Shown piece after piece: positions 46,235 through 57,702 of a DNA stretch of 64,000 nt. This stretch comes from Ramlibacter lithotrophicus. Its GTDB lineage: Bacteria > Pseudomonadota > Gammaproteobacteria > Burkholderiales > Burkholderiaceae_C. Position numbers and translations under genes: made by a program. The notes below the pieces were generated by a model that was given only the letters and a program-made list of their open reading frames with translations, did no database searches and was not told the DNA's origin. Every line of letters starts with the position of its first letter. Within the stretch, counting starts at the first letter, position 1. The stretch is taken from contig NZ_VTOX01000001.1 in NCBI RefSeq assembly GCF_012184415.1, forward strand, positions 930,001 to 994,000, in the 5' to 3' direction.

Positions 46235-46882
46235 TCAGGCCCGGCGCACCCAGCGGTGACGCGACGCGAGCTGCCGCACGTCGCGCCAGCCGGAACACTC
46301 CGCCGCCACCTGCGGCCAGATCCGCAGCAGCAGTTCGCACTCGGCCAGCGTGTCGGCGGCCGCTTGGTGGCGCGCCGCGCACCGGATCCCGAAATGGGCC
46401 AGCCACTCGTCGAGCGACCGGGCGCGGACGTGGGGGTGGGTGACGCCGCACAGCTGCTCGATGTCGAGCCATTGGTTGGGCAACTTCGTTCCGAGCGCCA
46501 TCCGGACGTGCCGGCCGATCAGCATCTGGTCGAAGGCCGCATGGAAGGCGAGCAGCGGCGAGTGCCCCGCGAACCGGGCGAACGCCTCGAGCGCCTCGCG
46601 GGCGGGCACGCCCTCCTGCTGGCGCTGCACTCCGATGCCATGCAGCAGGATGTTGTCGCGCGTGCTCGGCTCGTCCTGCCGCAGGACCACCTCGAAACTG
46701 TCGCCGATCACCACCTCCAGCCGCCTGTCCTGCCAGTCGACGCGCAAGGCGATGGCGGCCACGGCGAGCAGCCGGTCGCGCGCCGCGTCCAGGCCGCTGG
46801 TCTCGACGTCGACCATCACCCAGCGCGCCTCATCCATGACCCGGCGGCGCCACCAGGGCCAGCCGGGCACGCTAGCGGTCAT
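46235..46882 (-). CDS. DEDD-type 3'-5' exonuclease (DnaQ-like)
   Basis: A 215-residue protein. Exonuclease motifs: Exo[12 protein letters not shown], Exo[15 protein letters not shown], Exo[18 protein letters not shown] (His-x4-Asp). The ATG at 46882 overlaps the last codons of the CBS/DUF294 gene; an ATG at 46837 (MDEARW) is an alternative start that keeps the whole fold. Such exonucleases usually lie with the DUF294 gene and a symporter, as here; their role in that context is unknown. Confidence 0.88.
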   Translation of the reverse strand: MTASVPGWPWWRRRVMDEARWVMVDVETSGLDAARDRLLAVAAIALRVDWQDRRLEVVIGDSFEVVLRQDEPSTRDNILLHGIGVQRQQEGVPAREALEAFARFAGHSPLLAFHAAFDQMLIGRHVRMALGTKLPNQWLDIEQLCGVTHPHVRARSLDEWLAHFGIRCAARHQAAADTLAECELLLRIWPQVAAECSGWRDVRQLASRHRWVRRA

Positions 46883-48782
46883 AGTCCAGCTGCAGCCGCT
46901 GCTGCAGCTGCCGCGCGAGACGGAAGGATTCCTTCAGGATGCGGCGGTCGATGTCGTTGAGGTCGGCCAGCCGCACACGGTTGGGCGCGTCGCCGGCATC
47001 GGCCCCTTCGAGCTGGTGGCGCAACCGCAGCATCTGCAGGAACTCGAAACCGCCGACCCAGGCCTCGTATTCGGCGCTGGCCAGGCCGATCCGGGCCCCC
47101 ACGGACTCCAGCCGCTCCCGGGTGCCGGTCGCGGCGATCCCGTGCGCCAGGCTGTACAGCCGGGCCGCGTCCACGAAGATGGCCGCGCCCTGCAGCTTGA
47201 GGTCCACGGTGCCGCGTTCGTCGGTATCGATGCCGCCCAGCCAGTTCAGCGGCGTGCCGCGAGCCAGCGCGTTGAGGGCCATCTGCTTGAGGAACCGCGG
47301 CGTGCGGCGCGCCGACTCCAGAACTTCGTGGCGCAGCGCCTCAGCGAGCTCGAAATCGCCGGCGAGCGGCCGCAGGTCGAAATAGATGCTGGCGTTCAGC
47401 AGGTCCTGGGGCGCGCCGTGCTCGATCCAGTCGGAGAAGCGCCCGCCCCATTCCCGCAGCGTGAGGCAGCAGGCCGTCTCGCCGGCCATGATCCCGCCGC
47501 GGCACAGCGGGTAGCCGCAGTCCTCCAGGGCCAGGTTCACGTCGCGCCCGAACGCAAGGGCGGCGGCCCGCTGTGCCTGGCCGGCGTCGTTGCGCAGGAT
47601 CAGCGCGTTGTCCTGGTCGGTGGCGACCGTCTGCTCGCCCCGGCCCTCCGAGCCGAGCGCCAGCCAGCACAGGTGCTCCAGCGAGATGCGGTGCTCGGCC
47701 GCCTTCAGTTCCACGAGGTGCTGCGTCAGCACGTCGTTGAGGTGGCTGATCAGCCCGGTGAGCTGCCGCGCCTGCACGCCCTGGCTCAGCAGGTTGCGGG
47801 CGAAACGGCGAATGTCCTGCGCCACCAGCCGCAGCGTCGGGACGTCGGCGGCGGTGCGGATCGACGTGCTCACCTGCTTCAGGGACAGCCGCTGCATCGC
47901 GAACAGGTCGCGCTCTGAGACCAGGCCCACCACCGCCCCGCCGCGCGTGACCGGCACGTGCCGGATGCCGTGGCGCGACATGAGCAGCGCGGCGTCCTGG
48001 GCGGTGTCCGACACGGCCAGCGTATGGACCGGCTGGACCATCACCTGCGAGATCGGCGTGTCCAGCGGCACCCGCGGCAGCGTGACGCGGCCGATCACAT
48101 CGTGGCGCGTCAGGATGCCCTTGGCCTGGCCGGCAGCGCCGGTGACGATCATCGAGCCGACGCGCCGGCGCTGCATCTCGGACAACGCCTCGTGCAAGGA
48201 CGTCTCGGGGCTGCAGGAGACGGGACCCCGCAGGCCGAGCTCCCCCAGCGGCGTTTCGAGGGACTGTTCCGCGAGCGTCTGCGACGCGTACGCCACCTGG
48301 ACAGCGCGGCGCGACAGGTCCAGGAAGCGGGTGATCCGCCGATTGAGGAAATCCGCGAAGACCGGACTGCCGGCCGCCAGTTCGTTCATCGCCGCGCTGG
48401 GCAGCGCCAGCACGAAAGTGTCCGCGATCGCCTTGTAGGTTGCGGTGACCGCCCGGCGCGCCAGGGCCGCGCCCAGCGGGAACAGGTCGCCGGCCTCGTA
48501 GTGGAATGCGCCGCCCGACAGTTCGGCGAGCCCCTCCACGCCAGACACCGCCCCCTGTCGAATGAAGAAGATTTCCTGCACGTCGCCCGTCGCCGGTGCG
48601 ATCAAGATCTCCCCTGGAGCGTAATAGCGCTGGTGCGAGCGGGTCAGGAAGAAGTCGACGGCTTCCGGGGCCATCTGCGCGAAGGGCGGGTGGCGCAACA
48701 GGTCCGGCCGCAGTGCCTCCAGCAGGCCGCCCGACGGCGACGGCTGGGCCGCGACGGGCGCCGGTGCCGGCTGGACCATCAC
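46872..48782 (-). CDS. CBS and nucleotidyltransferase-like (DUF294) protein
   Basis: A 636-residue cytoplasmic protein. Domain order: cNMP-binding-like (about 30-145), two CBS domains (about 180-300; VGSMIVTGAAGQAKGILTRHD, GIRHVPVTRGGAVVGLVSERD), DUF294 nucleotidyltransferase core resembling GlnD (LGSEGRGEQTVATDQDNALI), and the C-terminal substrate-binding domain. GlnD-like proteins uridylylate PII; this family has no proven partner. It is grouped with the acetate-type symporter genes in many proteobacteria, which suggests it modifies or controls transport or acetyl-CoA metabolism. Confidence 0.85.
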   Translation of the reverse strand: MMVQPAPAPVAAQPSPSGGLLEALRPDLLRHPPFAQMAPEAVDFFLTRSHQRYYAPGEILIAPATGDVQEIFFIRQGAVSGVEGLAELSGGAFHYEAGDLFPLGAALARRAVTATYKAIADTFVLALPSAAMNELAAGSPVFADFLNRRITRFLDLSRRAVQVAYASQTLAEQSLETPLGELGLRGPVSCSPETSLHEALSEMQRRRVGSMIVTGAAGQAKGILTRHDVIGRVTLPRVPLDTPISQVMVQPVHTLAVSDTAQDAALLMSRHGIRHVPVTRGGAVVGLVSERDLFAMQRLSLKQVSTSIRTAADVPTLRLVAQDIRRFARNLLSQGVQARQLTGLISHLNDVLTQHLVELKAAEHRISLEHLCWLALGSEGRGEQTVATDQDNALILRNDAGQAQRAAALAFGRDVNLALEDCGYPLCRGGIMAGETACCLTLREWGGRFSDWIEHGAPQDLLNASIYFDLRPLAGDFELAEALRHEVLESARRTPRFLKQMALNALARGTPLNWLGGIDTDERGTVDLKLQGAAIFVDAARLYSLAHGIAATGTRERLESVGARIGLASAEYEAWVGGFEFLQMLRLRHQLEGADAGDAPNRVRLADLNDIDRRILKESFRLARQLQQRLQLDYDR

Positions 48783-48913
48783 GCAGCGCCTTTCCCGGCA
48801 CGACCGGAAGGCCGCGCGCTCCGCACACGGTCGCTGCTCTTGCGCATGCGATGGATTATGGTGGATGGCCCCGGTCGCCGCGCAGGTGCCCGGGGCGACC
48901 TGGGAGGACTGTC

Positions 48914-49297
48914 ATGAACGGCCGATTGTTCGAAAGCGTGAAGCGCAACGGGTTTCGCAAGTGGTACGAACGCCAGCTGTTGTCGAGCCATGCCCACATG
49001 GTGCTCGCCTTCCTCAGCATGATCGCGCTGGTGGGCAGCATGGAGGCACAGCGGCACGCCGAGGGGCTCACGCAGGCCGTCGACGTCCTGTTCGTCCTGG
49101 TCTGCGCGCTGATCGGAATCTGGGCGCTGCGGCGCTACCTGTTCCTGCTGATGCGCGCCGAGGAGACCGCCAACCAGGCCACATGCCCCGACTGCGGCGA
49201 TTACGGGCGGTTCCGCCCGGTGTGCGAGCGGATCCAGGCGATGGACGTGTGCTGCCGCAAGTGCTCGCGGCAGTGGGTCATCACCACGCCGAAGTGA
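48914..49297 (+). CDS. Membrane protein with C-terminal zinc-ribbon-like motif
   Basis: A 127-residue protein with two membrane helices (HMVLAFLSMIALVGSME; VDVLFVLVCALIGIWALRRYLF) and then a soluble tail with CPDCG and CCRKC, four cysteines spaced as in zinc ribbons (CxxC-x18-CxxC type). GGGAGG lies 8 nt before the ATG. It is divergent from the DUF294 gene. Function is unknown; homologues appear in betaproteobacteria near acetate transport genes, to my recollection. Confidence 0.7.
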   Translation: MNGRLFESVKRNGFRKWYERQLLSSHAHMVLAFLSMIALVGSMEAQRHAEGLTQAVDVLFVLVCALIGIWALRRYLFLLMRAEETANQATCPDCGDYGRFRPVCERIQAMDVCCRKCSRQWVITTPK

Positions 49298-49320
49298 CAC
49301 GGCGCGGGTCGCGGAAGTGA

Positions 49321-49348
49321 AAAGGCCCCGACCGGAGCCGGGGCCCTT
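49321..49348 (-). terminator. Terminator between the zinc-ribbon gene and the symporter
   Basis: GGCCCCG (49324-49330) pairs with CGGGGCC (49339-49345). Read on the minus strand it is followed by TTTTCAC, so it stops transcription of the symporter gene ending at 49366; a weak run CCCTT also exists to the right. Confidence 0.8.
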
Positions 49349-49365
49349 GGATTGCGCCGAGGCGT

Positions 49366-51510
49366 TCAGGAGGCGACGCGGGCGGCGGAACCGGTCAGGT
49401 GCGGGTAGCGCACGTGCTCGACCAGCTCCTGGGTCTTCTTGTCGGGCGCCGGGGTGACCAGGCTCACGAGGATGATCACCGCGAACCCGAGCGGTACGCC
49501 GAACACGCCGGCCGAGATCGGCTGGATGCCGAACCAGATGTTCTCGGCGATCGGCGAGGTGACGCCGAAAATGCTGCGCATCCAGGGCTGGGTCATCGCC
49601 ATGTAGTAGAAGGTGATGCCCAGGCCGGCCACCATGCCCAGCGTGGCAGCGATGCCCGTCGCGCGCTTCCAGAAGATCCCCAGCACCAGTGCCGGGAAGA
49701 ACGCTGCCGCGGCGAAGGAGAATGCCGCCGAGACCAGGAACAGGATGTCCGCCGGTTTCTGCGACGCCACCCCCGCCGCCGCGAGGGCGACCACCAGCAG
49801 CAGGATCTTCGACAACATGACCCGGCGTGCCGTCGGCGCGTTCGGATCGATCATCTTGTAGTACAGGTCGTGGCTCAGCGCGTTGGCGATCGTCAGCAGC
49901 AGGCCGTCGGCGGTCGACAGCGCCGCCGCGAGGCCGCCGGCAGCCACCAGGCCCGAGATGACGTACGGCAGTCCGCCGATGGCCGGCGTGGCCAGCACGA
50001 CGATGTCGCCGCCGATCTTCATTTCACCGAGCTGCAGGATGCCGTCCTTGTTCACGTCGACGACCGAGAGCAGCGACGGATCCACCTTGTTCCAAGCCTC
50101 GATCCAGTATGGCAAGGCGTTGAATGAGCTTCCGACCACCGCGTTGAACATCTCGAACTTCACCAGGACGGCCAGCGCCGGCGCCGTGAAATACAGCAGG
50201 AAGATGAAGAACAGCGACCAGGTGACCGAGGCGCGCGCCTCCTTCACGCTGGGGGTGGTGTAGTAGCGCATCAGGATGTGCGGCAGCGCCGCCGTGCCAA
50301 CCATCAGGCAGAAGATCAGGGCCAGGAAGTTGCGCCGCGACGTGTCGTAGGTCTCCTTCGCCTTGGCGTCGCCGTTGGGATCGCCGGCGAAGATCTGTGC
50401 GTGGCGCGGCATGCCCGCCAGCGGCTTGTCCCTCGCCTCCGCGGCCGCCTTGGCCGAGGTCCACCCCTTCACCGCGGCTGCTTCGTCCTTCGGCACGGCA
50501 GCCAGTTCCTTCTCGGCCGCTGCGACCTGTGCCACGGCTGCGTTGGAGGCCTTCAGGTCGGCGACCTTCTTCTCGGCGGCAGCGCGGTCGGCGGCGAGTG
50601 CGGCCTTCGGATCCTTCAGCTTGTCGGCCAGTCCCTTCGCCTGGTCGGCGAAGATCTTGCGCACTTCGAGCTCCTTCGGATCGTTGATCAGCTGGGCTTC
50701 CTTGGCCGTGACTTTCTCCAGCTGGTAGCCATAGACCGCCTGCGGAACCGGAACGCTGGTCTGCTTCACCGAGAGCCACACCACCGGGATCATGTAGGCG
50801 ATGATCAGGATGATGTACTGGGCCACCTGGGTCCAGGTCACCGCCCGCATGCCGCCGAGGAACGAGCACACCAGGATGCCGCCCAGGCCCAGGAAAATGC
50901 CGATCTCGAACGCCACGCCGGTCAGGCGCGAGGTGATGATCCCGACGCCGTAGATCTGCGCCACCACGTAGGTGAACGAGCAGAGGATGGCCGCGACGAT
51001 GCCGATGAAGCGCGGCAGGTTGCCGCCGTAGCGCTCGCCGAGGAAGTCGGGAATCGTGAATTGTCCGAACTTGCGCAGGTACGGCGCGAGGAACAGCGCC
51101 ACCAGGCAGTAGCCGCCGGTCCATCCCATGATGAACGCGAGGCCGCTGTAGCCGGTGAGGTACAGCGTGCCGGCCATGCCGATGAACGATGCGGCCGACA
51201 TCCAGTCGGCGCCGGTGGCCATGCCGTTGTACACGGCCGGCACGCGGCGTCCCGCGACGTAGTACTCGGCGGCATCCGTGGTGCGGCTCATGATGCCGAT
51301 TCCGGCATACAGGCCGATGGTGGCGAGCAGGAAGATGAAGCCGATCCACTCGCGGTTCAGGCCCATCTGTTCCAGGATCGCCAGCACGATCACGAACGCG
51401 ATGAAGCCGCCGGTGTAGAAGGCGTAGACCTTGTTGAGCTGCTTCTTGAACGCGCTGTTCGAAGCCGTGGAAACGTTCGGCTGCGGCCGATCGGGTGCGA
51501 TGGTAGCCAT
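49366..51510 (-). CDS. Sodium:solute symporter, acetate/carboxylate type (VC_2705-like)
   Basis: A 714-residue protein with 13-14 membrane helices of the SSS family. Markers are AAEYYVAGRRVPAVYNG in the first loop and the ADWMSAASFIGMAG core, with GLVAAGGLAAALSTADGLLLT in the second repeat. Between two helices (about 255-385) is a soluble coiled-coil insertion rich in Ala, Lys and Glu. Further on, DVNKDGILQLGE in an extramembranous loop has the spacing of an EF-hand calcium loop. It likely takes up acetate or a similar short carboxylate with Na+. It follows the DUF4212 gene by 4 bp. Confidence 0.9.
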   Translation of the reverse strand: MATIAPDRPQPNVSTASNSAFKKQLNKVYAFYTGGFIAFVIVLAILEQMGLNREWIGFIFLLATIGLYAGIGIMSRTTDAAEYYVAGRRVPAVYNGMATGADWMSAASFIGMAGTLYLTGYSGLAFIMGWTGGYCLVALFLAPYLRKFGQFTIPDFLGERYGGNLPRFIGIVAAILCSFTYVVAQIYGVGIITSRLTGVAFEIGIFLGLGGILVCSFLGGMRAVTWTQVAQYIILIIAYMIPVVWLSVKQTSVPVPQAVYGYQLEKVTAKEAQLINDPKELEVRKIFADQAKGLADKLKDPKAALAADRAAAEKKVADLKASNAAVAQVAAAEKELAAVPKDEAAAVKGWTSAKAAAEARDKPLAGMPRHAQIFAGDPNGDAKAKETYDTSRRNFLALIFCLMVGTAALPHILMRYYTTPSVKEARASVTWSLFFIFLLYFTAPALAVLVKFEMFNAVVGSSFNALPYWIEAWNKVDPSLLSVVDVNKDGILQLGEMKIGGDIVVLATPAIGGLPYVISGLVAAGGLAAALSTADGLLLTIANALSHDLYYKMIDPNAPTARRVMLSKILLLVVALAAAGVASQKPADILFLVSAAFSFAAAAFFPALVLGIFWKRATGIAATLGMVAGLGITFYYMAMTQPWMRSIFGVTSPIAENIWFGIQPISAGVFGVPLGFAVIILVSLVTPAPDKKTQELVEHVRYPHLTGSAARVAS

Positions 51511-51514
51511 GTGC

Positions 51515-51772
51515 TCAGTCCTCCTCGGCGACGCCGTATTCCTGGTCCAGCTTGTTCATGTAGCGCGCATAGAACCAGATGATCGCGACGTACACGACCA
51601 GTGCTCCCTGCGCGCCCATCCAGAAGCTGAACGGCCAGCCGAAGAAATTGAAGCTCAGGTCGCGGGCGAAATAGCCCACGACGAACGTCACGACGAACCA
51701 GATCGCCATCAGGATGCCGGTGATACGCAGATTTCTCTGCCAGTACTCCCGGTGCCTATCGCTCATCTCCAT
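51515..51772 (-). CDS. DUF4212 small membrane subunit
   Basis: An 85-residue protein (MEMSDRHREYWQRNLRITGI) with two helices, IWFVVTFVVGYFARDL and FWMGAQGALVVYVAIIWFYARYMN. DUF4212 proteins almost always precede VC_2705-type SSS transporters and are taken as small subunits. AGGAG precedes the first ATG (51772). The stop is 4 bp before the symporter ATG. Confidence 0.9.
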   Translation of the reverse strand: MEMSDRHREYWQRNLRITGILMAIWFVVTFVVGYFARDLSFNFFGWPFSFWMGAQGALVVYVAIIWFYARYMNKLDQEYGVAEED

Positions 51773-51884
51773 GGTGTTGTCTCCTAAATGTGGACGGATG
51801 TCCTCTTCTCGCGCCTTGCCACATGGCCCGCCCGCGGCTCGCGCCGCGGCCTGCAATCCGGGCCGTCCCCGGTCCGCCAGCTGC

Positions 51885-52460
51885 TCAGCCAGGCTGCTCG
51901 ACGAGCAAGCCCGTCTCGCGTTCCAGCTGGGCGGCCACCTTGGGCTCGAACCGGTGGAGGTGCCGGATGATCCTGCGCGCCTCCTCCGGCTCGTGCCGGT
52001 CCACATGGACCCGCGCGAGCTGATACCAGCCGTACGGGCTCATGGGTTGCAATTGGGTGTTGCGCTTCAGCGCCGCCACGGCCTCGTCGAGGCGGCCGAG
52101 CCGGATCAGGACCAGCCCGAGTCCGTACCACGCGCGATCGAGCTTCGGGGCGAGCTCGGTCGCGCGCCGGAACGCGCCTTCGGCCCGCTGGAACTCACCG
52201 GCCTCCTCGAGCAGGAAGCCGTAGTTGAACCAGTGGCTGGCGGCTTGCGGGTATGCCTGCAGCAGTTGCTCCATCGCCTGCCGCGCGACCGCAGGCCCGC
52301 CGGTCTGCGCCAGCAGGTGCGCGCGGCTGGCCAGGGCATACTCGTCGCCGGGAAACTCGCGCAGCATCTGCTCGAACAGCGCCAGCGCGGCGGGCCGCCG
52401 CTCCAGCACCAGATGCGCCATGGCGCGCCACTTCAGCCCAAGGTAGCGCAGGCGCAGCAT
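51885..52460 (-). CDS. TPR-repeat protein
   Basis: A 191-residue protein from ATG 52460 with four to five tetratricopeptide repeats; SHWFNYGFLLEEAGEFQRAEGAFRRATEL and RAWYGLGLVLIRLGRLDEAVAALKRNTQL are clear. Its start overlaps the stop of the upstream membrane gene as TGATG. TPRs serve as protein-interaction scaffolds, so it may form a complex with the membrane protein. It is transcribed toward the DUF4212 gene. Confidence 0.82.
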   Translation of the reverse strand: MLRLRYLGLKWRAMAHLVLERRPAALALFEQMLREFPGDEYALASRAHLLAQTGGPAVARQAMEQLLQAYPQAASHWFNYGFLLEEAGEFQRAEGAFRRATELAPKLDRAWYGLGLVLIRLGRLDEAVAALKRNTQLQPMSPYGWYQLARVHVDRHEPEEARRIIRHLHRFEPKVAAQLERETGLLVEQPG

Positions 52461-52756
52461 CACTTGCACAGGTGCACCCCGATGCGAACGCAGATGTCGA
52501 TCTTGGTGATGGTCGCGACCACCCACACGAAAAACAGCAGCAGGAAGGCCACCAGCGGCAGGTGCCGGTCGAGCACTACCCGTGGTGACACCAGCCGGGC
52601 GCCGGCGATGAGCGGCTTCGTGACCACCTGGAACAGCTGGTAGAACAGGTTCTGTTCCCGCTTCGCGCCCGCGAGCAGTCCCAGCACCCATTGCCCGGCG
52701 ATCGCCAGCAGGGCGATCTCGGCCAGCATCTTCAGGATCTCCACCAGCAGCAGCAC
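52460..52756 (-). CDS. Small inner-membrane protein upstream of the TPR gene
   Basis: A 98-residue protein with two hydrophobic segments (MLLLVEILKMLAEIALLAIAG and HLPLVAFLLLFFVWVVATIT) and a Lys/Arg-rich middle. I recognise no domain. It is translationally coupled with the TPR gene (TGATG) and could anchor it to the membrane. Confidence 0.65.
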   Translation of the reverse strand: MLLLVEILKMLAEIALLAIAGQWVLGLLAGAKREQNLFYQLFQVVTKPLIAGARLVSPRVVLDRHLPLVAFLLLFFVWVVATITKIDICVRIGVHLCK

Positions 52757-52849
52757 GCGGTCTCCTCGCGGTTGTGTGAGTGGCGCGATGGTTCGCCGCG
52801 CTTGCTTACTGATCGCTTACAAAATCAGAGGCGGCGGGTGTTTGCCCGG

Positions 52850-54949
52850 CTAGGGAATGCCCGCCCCCGCGGCTTTCGCGACGGGCCCGCGCCCGCTGGG
52901 CTGGGCCGGCGCCGCCAGGCTGCCCGCGACGATCACGGCCACTCCGGCGGCGAAGCCGAACACGCCCGCCGCCACCGGCTGGATGCCGAACCACAATGAG
53001 GGCTCCGCCGCCAGACCCAAGGCGCTGCGCAGCGATGGTGCGTTGACGGCCATGTAGGCGACCGTGACGGCGCCCCCCGCCAGCATGCCGCCGACGGCGG
53101 CCGCGCCGGAGCAGCGGCGCCAGTAGATTCCCAGCACCATGGCCGGCACCAGTGTCGATGCCGCGAGCGAGAACGACGCCGCCACCAGCGGCAGGATGTC
53201 CGCCGGCTTCAGCGTCGCGACCATGGCCGCCAGCAGCGCCACGCCCAGCAGTGCGAACTTGGACAGGATCACGCGCTGCTCCTGGCTCATGCTCCGGCCG
53301 GCCTCGTGGCTGTAGATGTCGTGCACCAGGGCATTGCTGATCGTGAGCAGGAGTCCGTCCGCCGTCGACAGGGCCGCCGCCAGACCGCCGGCGGCCACCA
53401 GCCCGGACACCACGTAGGGCAGGCCCGCGATCTCCGGCGTCGCGAGCATCACCAGGTCGGCGCCGAGGCGGATCTCGCCCCATTGGAGGATGCCGTCGCC
53501 GTTGACGTCGTCCACCGAGATCAGCAGCGGATCGACGCGCGCCCACTGCGCGATCCAGGGCGGCAATGCGTCGAAATGGCTGCCCACCAGGTTGTTCATC
53601 ACCTCGAACTTCACCATGACGGCCAGCGCCGCGATGCCCGTGTACACCAGCGCGATGAAGAACAGCGTCCAGGCGACCGAATTGCGCGCCCCCGCCACCG
53701 ACGCGGTCGTGTAATAGCGCGTCAGCAGGTGCGGCAGTCCGGCCGTGCCTACCATCAGGCAGAACGCGAGCGCCAGGAAATTGAGTCGCGACGTGTCTAA
53801 GGCAGCCCGCTCCTGCGGGGTGCCTTGCGGATCGCCCGCGAAAGGCTGGCCGTGCGGCGGCAGTCCGCCCAGGGGCTTGGCCCGCTCAAGGCTGTCCTGC
53901 ATCGCCTGCCGCCACTGCTCGCGGGCGGCTGCCGCGTCGCGGGGCAGCGCGGCGAGTTCGCGGTTGGCCTGCACCACGAGCGCGGAATCGGCGCCTTGCG
54001 CCTTGAGGCTGCGGACCCGCTCCCTGGCCACCGCACGTTCGCGCGCCAGGGACCCTTCGACGTCCTCGAGCCGCTCCTCGTAGTCGCGGGCGCGCTGGCG
54101 GAAGACGGCGGCGACCTCCCGCTCCGCCGGGTCGTCCTGCAGCGCCCGTTCGAGCTGCGCGATCTTCTGCAGCTGCGTGCCGTAGGCGAGCGGCGCGACC
54201 GGGTTGCCGAGCTGCTTGTAGGCCAGCCAGGAAACCGGCAGCAGGAACGCGAGCAGCAGGATGCAGTACTGCGCCACCTGCGTCCAGGTAATGGCCCGCA
54301 TGCCGCCGAGGAAGGAACACAGCAGGACGCCGCCGAGGCCCAGCAGGATTCCGATCTCGAACTGCACGCCCGTCAGGCGCGAGGCGATCAGGCCGACGCC
54401 GTAGATCTGGGCCACCACGTACGTGAAGGAGCACAGCACCGCGGCGCAGGCGGCGATCACGCGCGGCCAGCGGCCGCCGAAGCGCAGGCTGAAATAGTCG
54501 GGGACGGTATACAGGTTCAGCCGCCGCAAGTGCGGCGCGACCAGCAGCGCCACCAGGCAGAAGCCGCCGGTCCAGCCCAGCACGTAGGCGAGTCCGCCGG
54601 GGTGGCCGGCGGCGCCGCCGAATCCCTGCATGTAGAGCCCGCCGGCCATGCTGATGAACGATGCGGCGCTCATCCAGTCGGCCGCCGCCGCCATGCCGTT
54701 GTACATCGCCGGAATCCGCCGCCCGGCGACGTAGTACTCCTGCGCCTTCGTCGTGCGGCCGGAGATGCCGATCACCGCATACAGCATGATCGACGTGAAG
54801 AGGAAGATGGGGCCGATCCAGAAACGGGACAGCCCCAGTTGTTCGGCCCAGGCCATGCCGGCGACGAAGGCGAGAATGCCGGCAAGGTACAGCGCCAGCC
54901 GGCGGTGCAAGCGCCGCTCGTAGGCGGCGTCGGCCGCGGTGTCAGCCAT
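52850..54949 (-). CDS. Second sodium:solute symporter, paralogue of the 49366 gene
   Basis: A 699-residue protein from ATG 54949 (MADTAADAAYERRLHRRLAL). It is colinear with the first symporter: AQEYYVAGRRIPAMYNG, ADWMSAASFISMAGG, GLVAAGGLAAALSTADGLLLT, a Glu/Arg/Ala-rich insertion at about 260-380, and the calcium-loop-like DVNGDGILQWGE in the same place. It differs by an extra GGAAGHPGG stretch and shorter tail. No DUF4212 gene precedes it. It probably has a different substrate or affinity. Confidence 0.9.
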   Translation of the reverse strand: MADTAADAAYERRLHRRLALYLAGILAFVAGMAWAEQLGLSRFWIGPIFLFTSIMLYAVIGISGRTTKAQEYYVAGRRIPAMYNGMAAAADWMSAASFISMAGGLYMQGFGGAAGHPGGLAYVLGWTGGFCLVALLVAPHLRRLNLYTVPDYFSLRFGGRWPRVIAACAAVLCSFTYVVAQIYGVGLIASRLTGVQFEIGILLGLGGVLLCSFLGGMRAITWTQVAQYCILLLAFLLPVSWLAYKQLGNPVAPLAYGTQLQKIAQLERALQDDPAEREVAAVFRQRARDYEERLEDVEGSLARERAVARERVRSLKAQGADSALVVQANRELAALPRDAAAAREQWRQAMQDSLERAKPLGGLPPHGQPFAGDPQGTPQERAALDTSRLNFLALAFCLMVGTAGLPHLLTRYYTTASVAGARNSVAWTLFFIALVYTGIAALAVMVKFEVMNNLVGSHFDALPPWIAQWARVDPLLISVDDVNGDGILQWGEIRLGADLVMLATPEIAGLPYVVSGLVAAGGLAAALSTADGLLLTISNALVHDIYSHEAGRSMSQEQRVILSKFALLGVALLAAMVATLKPADILPLVAASFSLAASTLVPAMVLGIYWRRCSGAAAVGGMLAGGAVTVAYMAVNAPSLRSALGLAAEPSLWFGIQPVAAGVFGFAAGVAVIVAGSLAAPAQPSGRGPVAKAAGAGIP

Positions 54950-55127
54950 CGTGGCGGCGCCGCGGCCCGCGCTCACGCCTGTCGCCGCAGGCGCGCGGAC
55001 CGGGACGCGCGGCCAGGGTCCGCCAGCATCGGGCATCGGAGCGCTGCGGTGCCTTCTCCATTGCGCGATGATGGCAGCCGCCGCCGGTCGCCGCCCTAGG
55101 TGTTTTGCCAGGGCGGGCCCCGGCGCG

Positions 55128-57518
<2,391 letters not shown>

Positions 57519-57702
57519 GGGAAAGCTCCAGAAGTTGAAACCGGGACGGCGGCGCAGCGGCGCGCTTTCGCATGGCACGGGGTGCGGCTTTGGTCTTGTT
57601 CGAATGGGCCGGGACGGTGCATGGCGAGTGAGGATAATCGGACGCATTGTAGGCCGGCACCGCCCGTCGTGGGGGTGCGGCCCGGCACCTGAAAGCCGCG
57701 AC

